In this document: positions 1 to 7,724 of the stretch, in pieces
How the letters are laid out: each line of letters opens with the position of its first letter
Position numbering within the stretch: the first letter of the stretch is position 1
NCBI GenBank assembly: GCA_002394535.1
Contig: DGUG01000122.1
Coordinates: 14,322 to 32,280 of the forward strand
DNA: 17,959 nt
Origin: Lachnospiraceae bacterium UBA4316
GTDB taxonomy: Bacteria; Bacillota; Clostridia; Lachnospirales; Lachnospiraceae
Reading direction: 5' to 3'
Notes under the pieces: generated by a model
Told to the model about the DNA's origin: nothing
The model's input: only the letters and a program-made list of their open reading frames with translations
Databases searched by the model: none
Made by a program: the position numbers and the translations under genes

Positions 1-1265
1 TCATTAACCTGCTTTTCATAGGTAGATGCATTCTCACCGGCCATATGCTCCGTATCTATTACGCTGTTGTTAATAAGAGCATAGTATACATCATCAATAG
101 GGATCATCATAAGGGATGATTTTACGGTATCATTGTTATAAGTTTTCATATTAACAATCTTTGAAACAAGAATACCGGCAAGTTTCTGCTCAAGCATATT
201 GTACACGGCCTTTTGAAGATCCGCGTCTATCGAAAGATACACGTCGTTTCCGGCCTTAGGATCAACATGAGATATGGATTCTATGATCTTTCCCATATTA
301 TCGACATATATCTCATCCTTTCCCTTTTCTCCCTGCAGGTACTCTTCCATTGATTTTTCAATCCCGGATTTACCCACCATATCCGCAGCGTTGTAGTCAT
401 GTTTTGAAGAAACCAGTTCTGCAAGATCGTCAGGAGAAGCATTTCCGGTATAGCCTATAATATGTGCAAAATACTCCGCATCATTGTATTCGCGTAGTGT
501 ATTTACTTCAATCGATACACCCTGCAGAATATCCGAATTCTCTTTTATTGCGGCAACGGTGTTATCGTTAACATCATCCGCTATTACGGTAGACAGATAT
601 TTCTGATAACTGTTTGTTGAAAGCTGGTAACGTATTGTCAGTATTTTTAATACTTCTTCTTTTGTGTAACCTTCCGTAGGTACGAACTTGCCGTTACCTT
701 TCGCATCTATAACAGTATGTCCTATGCCGTATTTTTTTGAATCAGAAAGGTAAATGATAACGTCATCAGGTGTGGAATTACGCTCGGATGTTGTCAGATC
801 ATCTGTTGTTTTATGACCGTAAACATCGGCAAGAAATCGAAGCAGCCTTGTTCCGGACACGGTAAACTCATACTGCCCGTCTTCGTTTAGTATAATGTTA
901 AAATCGTTTGATACAGTATCATTACAGCCCTCTATTATATTTATAGCCCGGTATATTGAATCATTGATAAGGGCATTTTTGTTTTTTCCGGATTCAAAAT
1001 TATCTTCTATAGTCACTGAGTATGCAAGTTTATTGTATGCAAGAAGGTTGCCGTTTCGGTCATATATGTTCCCGCGTGTACTCTTAAGTGTAGTCTCCTT
1101 CCTGATTGTCAGTTTAAAGTTATTCAGATAATCCTGTCCGTTTATTATCTGCATCACAAATAAACGTTGTACAAGCACAACGATCAGTCCGATATAGATT
1201 ATCAGCATCAGAGTAAAACGGTTGAAAACAGCTTCTTTGAGCCATTCTTTAAAATCCGATAACAA
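1..1265 (-). CDS. mrdA: Penicillin-binding protein 2 (class B), 5' part only
   Basis: Class B penicillin-binding protein, a membrane-anchored transpeptidase that cross-links peptidoglycan during cell elongation with MreC and MreD. The frame is open from a TTG at 1265 to the window edge (421 codons). A short cytoplasmic leader precedes one membrane segment (about residues 17-34), then the family signature R-G-N-I-Y-D-R-N-G at 64-72. A GKSGIEK motif typical of the dimerisation/linker region is near 296, and LSIDADLQK near 342. The catalytic SxxK serine has not appeared by residue 421, so the part before it is longer than in E. coli PBP2 (Ser330). The TTG start is chosen because AAGGAG lies 7 nt upstream inside mreD and the TTG directly follows the mreD stop. 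Confidence in the family is high. The exact paralogue (mrdA or a related pbp) is an inference from position. Confidence 0.88.
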   Translation of the reverse strand, partial: MLSDFKEWLKEAVFNRFTLMLIIYIGLIVVLVQRLFVMQIINGQDYLNNFKLTIRKETTLKSTRGNIYDRNGNLLAYNKLAYSVTIEDNFESGKNKNALINDSIYRAINIIEGCNDTVSNDFNIILNEDGQYEFTVSGTRLLRFLADVYGHKTTDDLTTSERNSTPDDVIIYLSDSKKYGIGHTVIDAKGNGKFVPTEGYTKEEVLKILTIRYQLSTNSYQKYLSTVIADDVNDNTVAAIKENSDILQGVSIEVNTLREYNDAEYFAHIIGYTGNASPDDLAELVSSKHDYNAADMVGKSGIEKSMEEYLQGEKGKDEIYVDNMGKIIESISHVDPKAGNDVYLSIDADLQKAVYNMLEQKLAGILVSKIVNMKTYNNDTVKSSLMMIPIDDVYYALINNSVIDTEHMAGENASTYEKQVN

Positions 1266-1772
1266 TCAGGCACTCCTTCTCTCAAGGTCTTCAAGCCATT
1301 CGTTGATATTCAGAATAATCTTATAAATTATGATTGTAACGAAAATGGTATATACGATTTCAGGCAGAATTATGTGTAAAAAATAGTATCCGAAACGAAG
1401 TTTTCCCTGGATAAGAAAGCGAAATATATATACGATAAAACAATAAACAAGTTCGCTGCTCGTAATAAGTGCAACCGGCAACTTTACATCTTCGGGATAG
1501 AATATACTTGCAAAAAAGCCGTTAAGATATCCAATCACCATATAAACAAGCGCATAAAAACCTATCAGACTGCCAAATAGAATATCCATTACAAGTCCGG
1601 AAATAAATCCTACAAACAATCCTTCCTTCTTACCACGCATAAATCCGAAACAGGAAGTAAGAATAATGAGAAGATTCGGGGCAACACCACCTATAGGCAA
1701 TATACGGATCATTGTACTCTGAATCAGGTATCCAATAAGTATCAATAAGAGCATTACAGCTTTTCTGTACAT
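1266..1772 (-). CDS. mreD: Rod shape-determining protein MreD
   Basis: Small polytopic membrane protein of the elongation complex; family members act with MreC and the cytoskeletal MreB to place lateral-wall synthesis. The 168 residues match the usual length of the family and are almost entirely hydrophobic, with about five or six membrane-spanning stretches. They begin at residues 5-25, include the characteristic GLVMDILFGSLIGFYAL stretch in the middle, and end in a charged cytoplasmic tail (EWLEDLERRSA). The ATG at 1772 is preceded by AAAGGA at 5 nt spacing. It lies 1 nt after the mreC stop and abuts PBP2 with no gap. Assignment rests on the hydrophobic profile plus position between mreC and PBP2, because the family is poorly conserved in sequence. 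Confidence 0.9.
   Translation of the reverse strand: MYRKAVMLLLILIGYLIQSTMIRILPIGGVAPNLLIILTSCFGFMRGKKEGLFVGFISGLVMDILFGSLIGFYALVYMVIGYLNGFFASIFYPEDVKLPVALITSSELVYCFIVYIFRFLIQGKLRFGYYFLHIILPEIVYTIFVTIIIYKIILNINEWLEDLERRSA
1273..1278 (-). promoter_or_regulatory. Ribosome binding site for PBP2 (sets a TTG start)
   Basis: AAGGAG lies within the last codons of mreD, 7 nt before a TTG at 1263-1265 that immediately follows the mreD TGA stop (1266-1268). There is no better start nearby. The arrangement suggests coupled translation of mreD and PBP2. Confidence 0.75.
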
Positions 1773-1773
1773 A

Positions 1774-2637
1774 TCAATCCTTTGTCTGCTTCATACGAGT
1801 AATTACAAGCACTATATCAAGATGTTCAAAATCCACAACAGGTGTGATATATCCTGATTTGGTAAGATTATTGGAATCATTGCTAATTTCTTTGATATAG
1901 CCGATGGAAATACCCGGAAGATATTTGCTGCTGATCTGGCTGGTCACAACCTGATCTCCGGCAGCGACTTCACCGTCATCATCACGTAATTCGGTAAATT
2001 TGATGCTTCCGTTTGAGTACATTTCAAGATCTCCGGTAACGATCATCGTATCCGATGTATTAAGCACCATTGCACTAATATTTGATTCATCATCAATTAT
2101 AGATCTGACGGTAGCCCAGTTTGGTCCAACGGAAGTAACAATGCCAACAAGACCGGCTCCAGCCATAACATTCATATTGACTTTGATTCCGTCATTGCTG
2201 CCCTTGTCTATCAAAAAGGTTGAATACCAGTTTCCCGCATCTTTACCTATTACTCTTGCACCTACAGTCGGATAATCACTGTATTTTTCACTAAGTGACA
2301 ACAACTGTCTCAATTCGGCAAGTTCATATTTATCTGTTGTCAGATCATTAATCTTTATTGTAAGTTCATCAACATTTTTTTTAAGTTCTTCGTTTTCAGT
2401 GCGGAGTGTTTCCAGTTCCTTAATTGATTCGGATCTGTTGAACAACCAGTTTCCCGCATAAGAGATTGCTTTCTGGAAAGGTATAACGGTATAGCCGGCT
2501 ACTGCCTGTGGCGGACCGTCCATCAAATCCGTAGCATAAGAAAGCACCATCATGATTATACAAATAACAGACAGTGCCAATAAGATGTATTTAGCGGGTA
2601 TCGATATTTTGTTCCTTTTTGATCTGTTGCGAGCCAT
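1774..2637 (-). CDS. mreC: Rod shape-determining protein MreC
   Basis: Bitopic membrane protein that links the cytoplasmic MreB filaments to periplasmic or extracellular penicillin-binding proteins. The 287 residues show a basic cytoplasmic leader (1-16), one transmembrane helix (about 17-38) and a coiled coil rich in Glu, Lys and Leu (about 68-119). The beta-barrel MreC domain follows, with the typical stretches NWYSTFLIDKGSNDGI (136-151) and AGLVGIVTSVGPNWATVRSI (161-180). Length is normal. The start ATG has only a weak GGA about 12 nt upstream, and the upstream mreB-like gene ends 8 nt before, so expression may rely on coupling. I see no truncation or unusual residues. Confidence 0.94.
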   Translation of the reverse strand: MARNRSKRNKISIPAKYILLALSVICIIMMVLSYATDLMDGPPQAVAGYTVIPFQKAISYAGNWLFNRSESIKELETLRTENEELKKNVDELTIKINDLTTDKYELAELRQLLSLSEKYSDYPTVGARVIGKDAGNWYSTFLIDKGSNDGIKVNMNVMAGAGLVGIVTSVGPNWATVRSIIDDESNISAMVLNTSDTMIVTGDLEMYSNGSIKFTELRDDDGEVAAGDQVVTSQISSKYLPGISIGYIKEISNDSNNLTKSGYITPVVDFEHLDIVLVITRMKQTKD

Positions 2638-2645
2638 TTTATTGT

Positions 2646-3656
2646 TTATCCGGAAAAGTCCTGCATAGTATATACAACAGAGTGCAGTTTTTCATTTTTA
2701 ATGATCTGTGATAGTCCATATGCAACGCTGCCCTCCTTGTAGGGGGAAAAGAGAACATTTAGTCCGGTGCTATTGGAAATAAGACTGTGAAGATCACCTA
2801 TACCGGCACTTCCTCCTGTAAGAAAAATCCCTTTTTTATAAATATCGGCACCGAGTTCCGGGGGCGTTCTTTCAAGAATCAGTCGGACATTATCAATAAT
2901 ATTTTCAAAATTCTCGTGCATGGCACGTTCAATAAGCATTGTCGGAATAGTTCTTTCAACGGGAAGTCCTGTAACTATGTCTCTGCCGTAAACAACGGCA
3001 TCCCTTGATTCTTTCTCAAGCATAGGAAGTTCGATTTTTGTCTGTTCCGCTGATTTGGCTCCGATAAGTAAATTATACTCCTTACGTATCATGTTGCGGA
3101 TACTTTCGTCGAATTTTTTACCGCCGGTTTTTATAAGTTTTGAGAGAACAATACCTCCTAAGCTAAGTATTGATATTTCCGTTGTCTCATATCCGACGTT
3201 AACCACAAGAAATCCCTGGGAACGATGCATTTCCACATCCATTCCGATTCCGTCGGCAATAGCTTTTTCGACAATATAGATATTTCTTGCCCGGATATTT
3301 GATTCTTTGACAAGATCTACAAATGCTCTCTTTTCTACCTCGGTTATATCAGTAGGAACGGAGATATAGTAATCGGCACTTCTGATGTTCCCGTCCATTT
3401 CATCATTAATAAAGTTGCGGATAAGTATCTGCATATGATTGATATCCGCAATAACCCCATATGTAAGGGGAAAAGAAACCTTAATATTGTCCGGGGATTT
3501 TTCATACATTGTAAAAGCATCATCCCCATACGCAAAGAGATTATGCCTGTTCTGGATCGCGATCATATTCTTATGAGATACGATCCTGTCGGTAAAACCG
3601 TTATATATTTTTATGTTATAGGTACCTAAATCTATACCGAATGCATTGACTGCCAA
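2646..3656 (-). CDS. Divergent MreB-type actin-like protein with altered ATPase motifs
   Basis: Actin-fold protein of the MreB/Mbl family, expected to form membrane-associated filaments that organise wall synthesis. It is 336 residues from the TTG at 3656. Phosphate-1 loop FGIDLGTYNIK is at 6-16, family segment LSLGGIVLSKLIKTGG at 165-179, YNLLIGAKSAEQTKIEL at 194-210, and adenosine-site FLTGGSAGIG at 278-287. Two catalytic places look degenerate. The usual DIGGGTTE reads NVGYETTE (153-160), with Asp to Asn. The usual IEEP segment reads IVEKA, so the catalytic Glu before Pro is probably Lys131 in an ungapped comparison. A GTG five codons upstream is an alternative start, but GAGGA sits 8 nt before the TTG and would lie inside that longer frame. 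It is first in the mreC-mreD-PBP2 group. Family is certain; ATPase loss is inference. Confidence 0.9.
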   Translation of the reverse strand: MAVNAFGIDLGTYNIKIYNGFTDRIVSHKNMIAIQNRHNLFAYGDDAFTMYEKSPDNIKVSFPLTYGVIADINHMQILIRNFINDEMDGNIRSADYYISVPTDITEVEKRAFVDLVKESNIRARNIYIVEKAIADGIGMDVEMHRSQGFLVVNVGYETTEISILSLGGIVLSKLIKTGGKKFDESIRNMIRKEYNLLIGAKSAEQTKIELPMLEKESRDAVVYGRDIVTGLPVERTIPTMLIERAMHENFENIIDNVRLILERTPPELGADIYKKGIFLTGGSAGIGDLHSLISNSTGLNVLFSPYKEGSVAYGLSQIIKNEKLHSVVYTMQDFSG

Positions 3657-3664
3657 AACTATAA

Positions 3665-3669
3665 TCCTC
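3665..3669 (-). promoter_or_regulatory. Ribosome binding site deciding the MreB-like TTG start
   Basis: GAGGA with an 8-nt spacer before TTG 3654-3656, giving an N-terminus MAVNAFGIDLG that matches where MreB proteins usually begin. The alternative GTG at 3669-3671 overlaps this site and has no site of its own. Confidence 0.65.
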
Positions 3670-3683
3670 ACAGATCATACAAT

Positions 3684-3716
3684 ATCTAGCATATTTTACC
3701 ACAACGATCGCTAGAT
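3684..3716. repeat. Inverted repeat flanking the candidate mreB -10 element
   Basis: Perfect 7-bp arms ATCTAGC (3684-3690) and GCTAGAT (3710-3716) separated by 19 bases. The -10 hexamer lies between the arms, and the second arm overlaps the spacer and the stop codon of the PLP gene. It could be an operator or a chance dyad. It lacks a T-run, so it does not look like a terminator. Confidence 0.4.
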
Positions 3717-3721
3717 GTATA
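3693..3721 (-). promoter_or_regulatory. Candidate promoter for the mreB-like/mreC/mreD/PBP2 cluster
   Basis: Extended -10 element TGG-TAAAAT (3693-3701; 5 of 6 in the -10) with TATACA (3716-3721; 4 of 6 of TTGACA) at a 17-bp spacing. The predicted start near 3686 leaves a leader of about 30 nt before the TTG codon. The -35 is just downstream of the miaA-linked PLP gene's coding end on the transcript, overlapping its last codons. This is the only gap of more than 10 nt in the eleven-gene array, which fits an internal promoter. Motif-based only. Confidence 0.4.
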
Positions 3722-5003
3722 TATCAACTATTTTTTCGTCCACCAGCGCCTGAAGCGATTTCAATATACCGACCTTGGCATGATGCCATGTAAGCCCACC
3801 CTGGAAATAAACGGCATAAGGCGGCTTCATAGGTGCATCAGCTGACAACTCAATTGAACTTCCGGATATAAATGCTCCTGCAGCCATGATAACATCACTG
3901 TCATATCCCGGCATATCCCACGGCTCTGCGGTCAGATATGAATCAACCGGTGCTGCGGACTGTATTCCATTACAGAAGGCTTTTACGGCTTCCGGCGATT
4001 TCAATGTAACGGCCTGAATAATGTCATGTCTTTCCTCGCTTCCGTTAGGAACAACTTCAAATCCGAGTCTTTCATATATACTTGCAGCAAAAGTCGCACC
4101 TTTAAGGGCAGAGCAGGTTACGGTAGGAGCAAGAAACAAGCCCTGAAACAGTGTCCTGTTAATATCAAGCGTTGCCCCCACTTCTTTACCGAGTCCGGGG
4201 GAAGTCAGACGGTATGCGGCCTTTTCAATACATTTGTGTGTTCCGCATATATATCCTCCGATCGGAGCAAGACCTCCGCCGGGATTTTTTATAAGCGATC
4301 CCACCACCATATCGGCCCCATAATCGGAAGGCTCTCTTTTCTCCACAAATTCCCCGTAACAATTGTCAACCATTACAATAATATCACTGCGAATATTCTT
4401 TACAAACTGTATAGCATCTTTGATTGATTCAACGGAAAGTGTCGGCCGTGTCTGGTAGCCTTTTGAACGTTGAATTGCCACAAGCCTTGTATTCTCTTTG
4501 ATTGATTCTTTGATTTTATTATAGTCAAAAGAGCCGTCTTCAAGAAGATCTACCTGTGAATATGATATTTTATATTCTTTCAAAGAACCGATACTATCCC
4601 TTATACCGATAACCTCTTCAAGCGTATCATAAGGTTTACCGGATATTGAAAGCATTTCATCACCGGGACGAAGCTGTGACGATAAAGCTATAGAAAGCGC
4701 ATGTGTACCGCAGGTAATCTGAGGTCTTACAAGTGCATCTTCAGTCCCGAAGACGACAGCATAAACTTTTTCAAGAGTATCCCGTCCGAGATCGTTATAT
4801 CCGTAGCCGCTTGAAGGCATAAAACAGCTTTCAGATACTTTGCATTTTTGCATGGCATTAAGTACTTTTAGCTGATTATATTCAGCAGTTTTGTCGAATT
4901 TTTCAAAGCGGTCTTTTAAGCCTTCAAGAATCATTTCACCGAATTCATAAACTTCTTTTGATATTCCGCATTTTTCATATATTTCATACATTTCTTCACT
5001 CAT
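3711..5003 (-). CDS. ynbB: PLP-dependent protein, aluminium resistance/methionine gamma-lyase-like family
   Basis: Fold-type I pyridoxal-phosphate enzyme of the family annotated as aluminium resistance protein or methionine gamma-lyase family protein (Bacillus YnbB type); the physiological substrate is not established. It has 430 residues, normal for the family. Visible features are SSGYGYND at 64-71, the cofactor-binding stretch QITCGTHALSIAL at 95-107, the Asp pairing with the PLP ring in VDNCYGEF (Asp213), and the probable Schiff-base lysine in SLIKNPGGG (Lys239). The ATG at 5003 is chosen over a longer in-frame start at 5060 because AAGGCGG stands about 9-10 nt upstream and it overlaps the miaA stop by 8 nt, which suggests coupling. 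miaA-ynbB proximity is also known in Bacillus, where hfq lies in the same neighbourhood; no hfq is present here. Confidence 0.87.
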   Translation of the reverse strand: MSEEMYEIYEKCGISKEVYEFGEMILEGLKDRFEKFDKTAEYNQLKVLNAMQKCKVSESCFMPSSGYGYNDLGRDTLEKVYAVVFGTEDALVRPQITCGTHALSIALSSQLRPGDEMLSISGKPYDTLEEVIGIRDSIGSLKEYKISYSQVDLLEDGSFDYNKIKESIKENTRLVAIQRSKGYQTRPTLSVESIKDAIQFVKNIRSDIIVMVDNCYGEFVEKREPSDYGADMVVGSLIKNPGGGLAPIGGYICGTHKCIEKAAYRLTSPGLGKEVGATLDINRTLFQGLFLAPTVTCSALKGATFAASIYERLGFEVVPNGSEERHDIIQAVTLKSPEAVKAFCNGIQSAAPVDSYLTAEPWDMPGYDSDVIMAAGAFISGSSIELSADAPMKPPYAVYFQGGLTWHHAKVGILKSLQALVDEKIVDIYI

Positions 5004-5931
5004 TAAGTATTCCCGCCTTTGTAATGATTGATAGTATTGTTTCAAGTGGATCTTTATCATATCTTTTGTCTATAAAGATAACATTCCTCTCCCTTTTAAA
5101 CCATGTAAGCTGTCTTTTTGCGAAGTGTCTTGTGTTTTTTTTGATAAGATCAACTGATTCTGCAAGTGTCATCTTCCCATCAAGATAAGAAATAATTTCC
5201 TTATAACCTATTCCCTGCATTGAAATGCTTTCCGGTCTGACTTTATCTGACAAAAGTCCCTTAACTTCATCAACAAGTCCGGAGTCTATCATCTCATCAA
5301 CCCGTTCATTTATACGTTCATATATTTTTTGCCTGTCATCCGTAAGAACAAAATAGCAATAATCAAACGGAGAACTTTTTGAATGCTCTCCTGTATTATG
5401 GTCGGAAATGCGTTGACCCGTCTGCTTATAATACTCAAGGGCACGGATCATCCTTTTGTGATCGTTATAATGAATCCTTAATGCAGCTTGCGGATCAAAA
5501 TCTTCAAGCATTTTATGAACAAATCTGCCGCCCTGTTCATTAATCAGTTCTGTAAGCTCTCTTCTATACTCATAATCCTCGTCCTGTTCAGTAAAATCAA
5601 TATCATACAGAACACTTTGAATATAAAAACCGGTTCCTCCCACAATGATCGGAATTCTTCCGAATCCTCTGATTTCATCAATGGAAGCTAAAGCCATTTC
5701 CTTAAATGCTACAATGTTAAAATCATCAGACGGATCCAACACATCAATCAGATAATGCGGAATACCCTGCCGCTCTTTAAGCGTAACTTTTGCGGTTCCG
5801 ATGTCCATTCCCTTATAAACCTGCATAGAGTCAGCGGAAATTATGCTCCCACCTATTTTTTTAGCAAGTTCAATCGAAAGCGAAGTTTTACCGACCGCTG
5901 TCGGGCCTGAAATGATTATAAGAGGATTCAT
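4996..5931 (-). CDS. miaA: tRNA dimethylallyltransferase MiaA
   Basis: Transfers a dimethylallyl group to N6 of A37 in tRNAs reading UNN codons, the first step toward ms2i6A, which supports reading-frame fidelity. The 311 residues fit the family. P-loop GPTAVGKT is at 9-16, substrate motif SADSMQVYKGMDIGTAK at 32-48 (with Asp34), PHYLIDVLDP at 58-67, IIVGGTGFYIQSVLYD at 95-110, and the late tRNA-contact region with RHFAKRQLTWFKR. The ATG at 5931 is preceded by AGAGGA in the end of mutL and sits 1 nt after its stop. An open frame runs 31 codons further upstream inside mutL, but that part is not family sequence. The order mutS-mutL-miaA resembles the mutL-miaA neighbourhood found in many bacteria. 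Confidence 0.96.
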   Translation of the reverse strand: MNPLIIISGPTAVGKTSLSIELAKKIGGSIISADSMQVYKGMDIGTAKVTLKERQGIPHYLIDVLDPSDDFNIVAFKEMALASIDEIRGFGRIPIIVGGTGFYIQSVLYDIDFTEQDEDYEYRRELTELINEQGGRFVHKMLEDFDPQAALRIHYNDHKRMIRALEYYKQTGQRISDHNTGEHSKSSPFDYCYFVLTDDRQKIYERINERVDEMIDSGLVDEVKGLLSDKVRPESISMQGIGYKEIISYLDGKMTLAESVDLIKKNTRHFAKRQLTWFKRERNVIFIDKRYDKDPLETILSIITKAGILNE

Positions 5932-5932
5932 A

Positions 5933-7720
5933 TCAGACAATCCTCTTAAACATTTTATCAAGATCGGAATTGGTAAATGATATGATCGTAGGTCTGCCGT
6001 GGGGGCAATTATAAGGGTTATCAAGCGATAATAGTTCTGATATCAGGGCATCAGCCTCGGCATAACTTATTGTTGTATTTCCCTTAACAGCCGCCTTACA
6101 TGCCATAGTAGCAATACGGTCTTTTACCTGCTTGGGTTCATGCAAACGAAGGTTTACAGACAGATCGTCAATTATGCTCAAAAAATAATCCTGCTCTGAT
6201 AATCTGAATAATTCGGCAGGGACTGAAGTAAGAGCATATTCGCATCCTCCGAAATGCTCAACCGAAAAACCTAATTCTTCAAAAAGTGACAGGTTTTGCT
6301 GTAATACAGTCTCTTCCGCCGCGGTTAGAGTAACAATGTAAGGTGGACTGATTATCTGAGAGATAACATTTCCTGCCTCGATCTGTTTGCTGAATCTTTC
6401 AAAAAGCACTTTTTCGTGTGCAGCATGCTGATCAATTATATACATTTTATTTTCAAACTCAATAATCCAATAAGTCCCGAAAACCTGCCCTATAATTCTG
6501 TGCTTCGGTTTGTTTTCTTCTGCAAGAAAGCCTTCGGAAAACAAAGTTTCCTGAACCGGTTTAAACTCCTGTTTATGGTCATTAAGTTCTTTAAATGCAT
6601 CCTGGCGGAAAATCTCAATTTTTCTGCTTTCAAATGGCTCAGGTACGGGTATAGCATCATTTTCCGAATATACAGATTCATTAACCTTATCAGGTGATTT
6701 TTCTTCGTTTATGATAGCATTGGGAATAAGTTCACGCCGTGTAACTCCTTCCGTGACTGTATCAAAAACAGCATTATATACATACCGCTCTTCCATAAAT
6801 CGTATTTCAGTTTTAGAAGGATGCACATTTACATCAAGCTGTTCACCGGGTATGTCAATATAAAGAATAACAAAAGGAAATTTATGGAGCATAAGAAAAG
6901 GTTTGTATGCCTCTTCTACGGCAGAAGATAGTATTTTGCTCCTTACAAGTCTTTTATTCACAAAAAACAATTCATAGTTTCTGTTACCCCTTGCAGTTTC
7001 GGGTTTTCCAACATAACCGTATATACTGCAATTCTCCGAAGAAAATGACACATCAACAAGAGTATCAAGCACTTCACGTCCGAATACACAATAAACATCG
7101 GACATAATATCTCGAAGCCCGTTACTTGAAAGCTTTACGGCTCCATTAACAGTATATTTAAAAGAAATCTCAGGATGTGAAAGAATAAGCCTCTCGATAA
7201 GCTCTGTTATATAAGAGCCTTCCGTCATGGCGCTTTTTAGAAATTTACGCCTTGCAGGAGTGTTAAAGAACAGATTTCTTGCAATAACTGTTGTTCCTTC
7301 AGCCACACCTGCTTCATCAAAAGACAACTCTCTTCCGCCTCTTATGCAGTATCTGTAACCCAGTATAGAATCCGCGGTTTTGGTCATAAGTTCAACATCA
7401 CAGACTGCTGCTATGGATGATAAAGCTTCGCCTCGAAATCCCAGCGAAGAAACCGTCATGAGGTCTTCAATTGATCTTATCTTGCTTGTTGCATGACGCA
7501 AAAAGGCATTCGGGATGCTGTCGCGCTCTATTCCGGATCCGTTATCTGTAACACGAATATAGTCAATTCCCCCGCCTCTAATCTCAATACTTATATTCTT
7601 CGCACCGGAATCGATTGCATTTTCAACAAGCTCTTTAACTACTGAAACGGGCCTTTCAACAACCTCTCCGGCAGCAATTTTATTGATGGTTGATTCGTCT
7701 AAAACATTAATCTGTGCCAT
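5933..7720 (-). CDS. mutL: DNA mismatch repair protein MutL (endonuclease type)
   Basis: ATP-driven mediator of mismatch repair that works with MutS; in this lineage MutL itself nicks the new strand. The 595 residues carry the GHKL ATPase motifs: KELVENAIDSGA (catalytic Glu30, metal-binding Asn34), DNGSGI at 59-64, RHATSKI at 75-81 and GFRGEAL at 94-100. VNKR is near 254-257 and NVHPSKTEIRF at 298-308. A variable linker (about 335-400) leads to the C-terminal dimer domain with the endonuclease motif DQHAAHEKVLFE at 430-441. The zinc-binding ACKAAVKGN and CPHGRPT stretches follow near the end. Having these motifs, it is of the Bacillus rather than the E. coli type. The start ATG is 4 nt after the mutS stop, with a closely spaced AGGA. 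Confidence 0.97.
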   Translation of the reverse strand: MAQINVLDESTINKIAAGEVVERPVSVVKELVENAIDSGAKNISIEIRGGGIDYIRVTDNGSGIERDSIPNAFLRHATSKIRSIEDLMTVSSLGFRGEALSSIAAVCDVELMTKTADSILGYRYCIRGGRELSFDEAGVAEGTTVIARNLFFNTPARRKFLKSAMTEGSYITELIERLILSHPEISFKYTVNGAVKLSSNGLRDIMSDVYCVFGREVLDTLVDVSFSSENCSIYGYVGKPETARGNRNYELFFVNKRLVRSKILSSAVEEAYKPFLMLHKFPFVILYIDIPGEQLDVNVHPSKTEIRFMEERYVYNAVFDTVTEGVTRRELIPNAIINEEKSPDKVNESVYSENDAIPVPEPFESRKIEIFRQDAFKELNDHKQEFKPVQETLFSEGFLAEENKPKHRIIGQVFGTYWIIEFENKMYIIDQHAAHEKVLFERFSKQIEAGNVISQIISPPYIVTLTAAEETVLQQNLSLFEELGFSVEHFGGCEYALTSVPAELFRLSEQDYFLSIIDDLSVNLRLHEPKQVKDRIATMACKAAVKGNTTISYAEADALISELLSLDNPYNCPHGRPTIISFTNSDLDKMFKRIV

Positions 7721-7724
7721 TTTC

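Noticed and set aside
3684..3716. Reading the ATCTAGC/GCTAGAT dyad as a terminator of the repair operon
   Set aside because: The loop is 19 bases, the stem only 7 bp, and no T-run follows on the transcribed strand. An operator or chance repeat is more likely.
4026..4427. Plus-strand open frame of 133 codons opposite the PLP gene
   Set aside because: It lies wholly antisense to a well-supported conserved gene, has no convincing ribosome site, and its translation shows no recognisable domain or normal composition.
4996..6024. Longer MiaA starting at 6024
   Set aside because: The first 31 residues lie in the mutL coding region, do not resemble MiaA and would separate the P-loop from the N-terminus. 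The ATG at 5931 has a ribosome site and gives the normal start.
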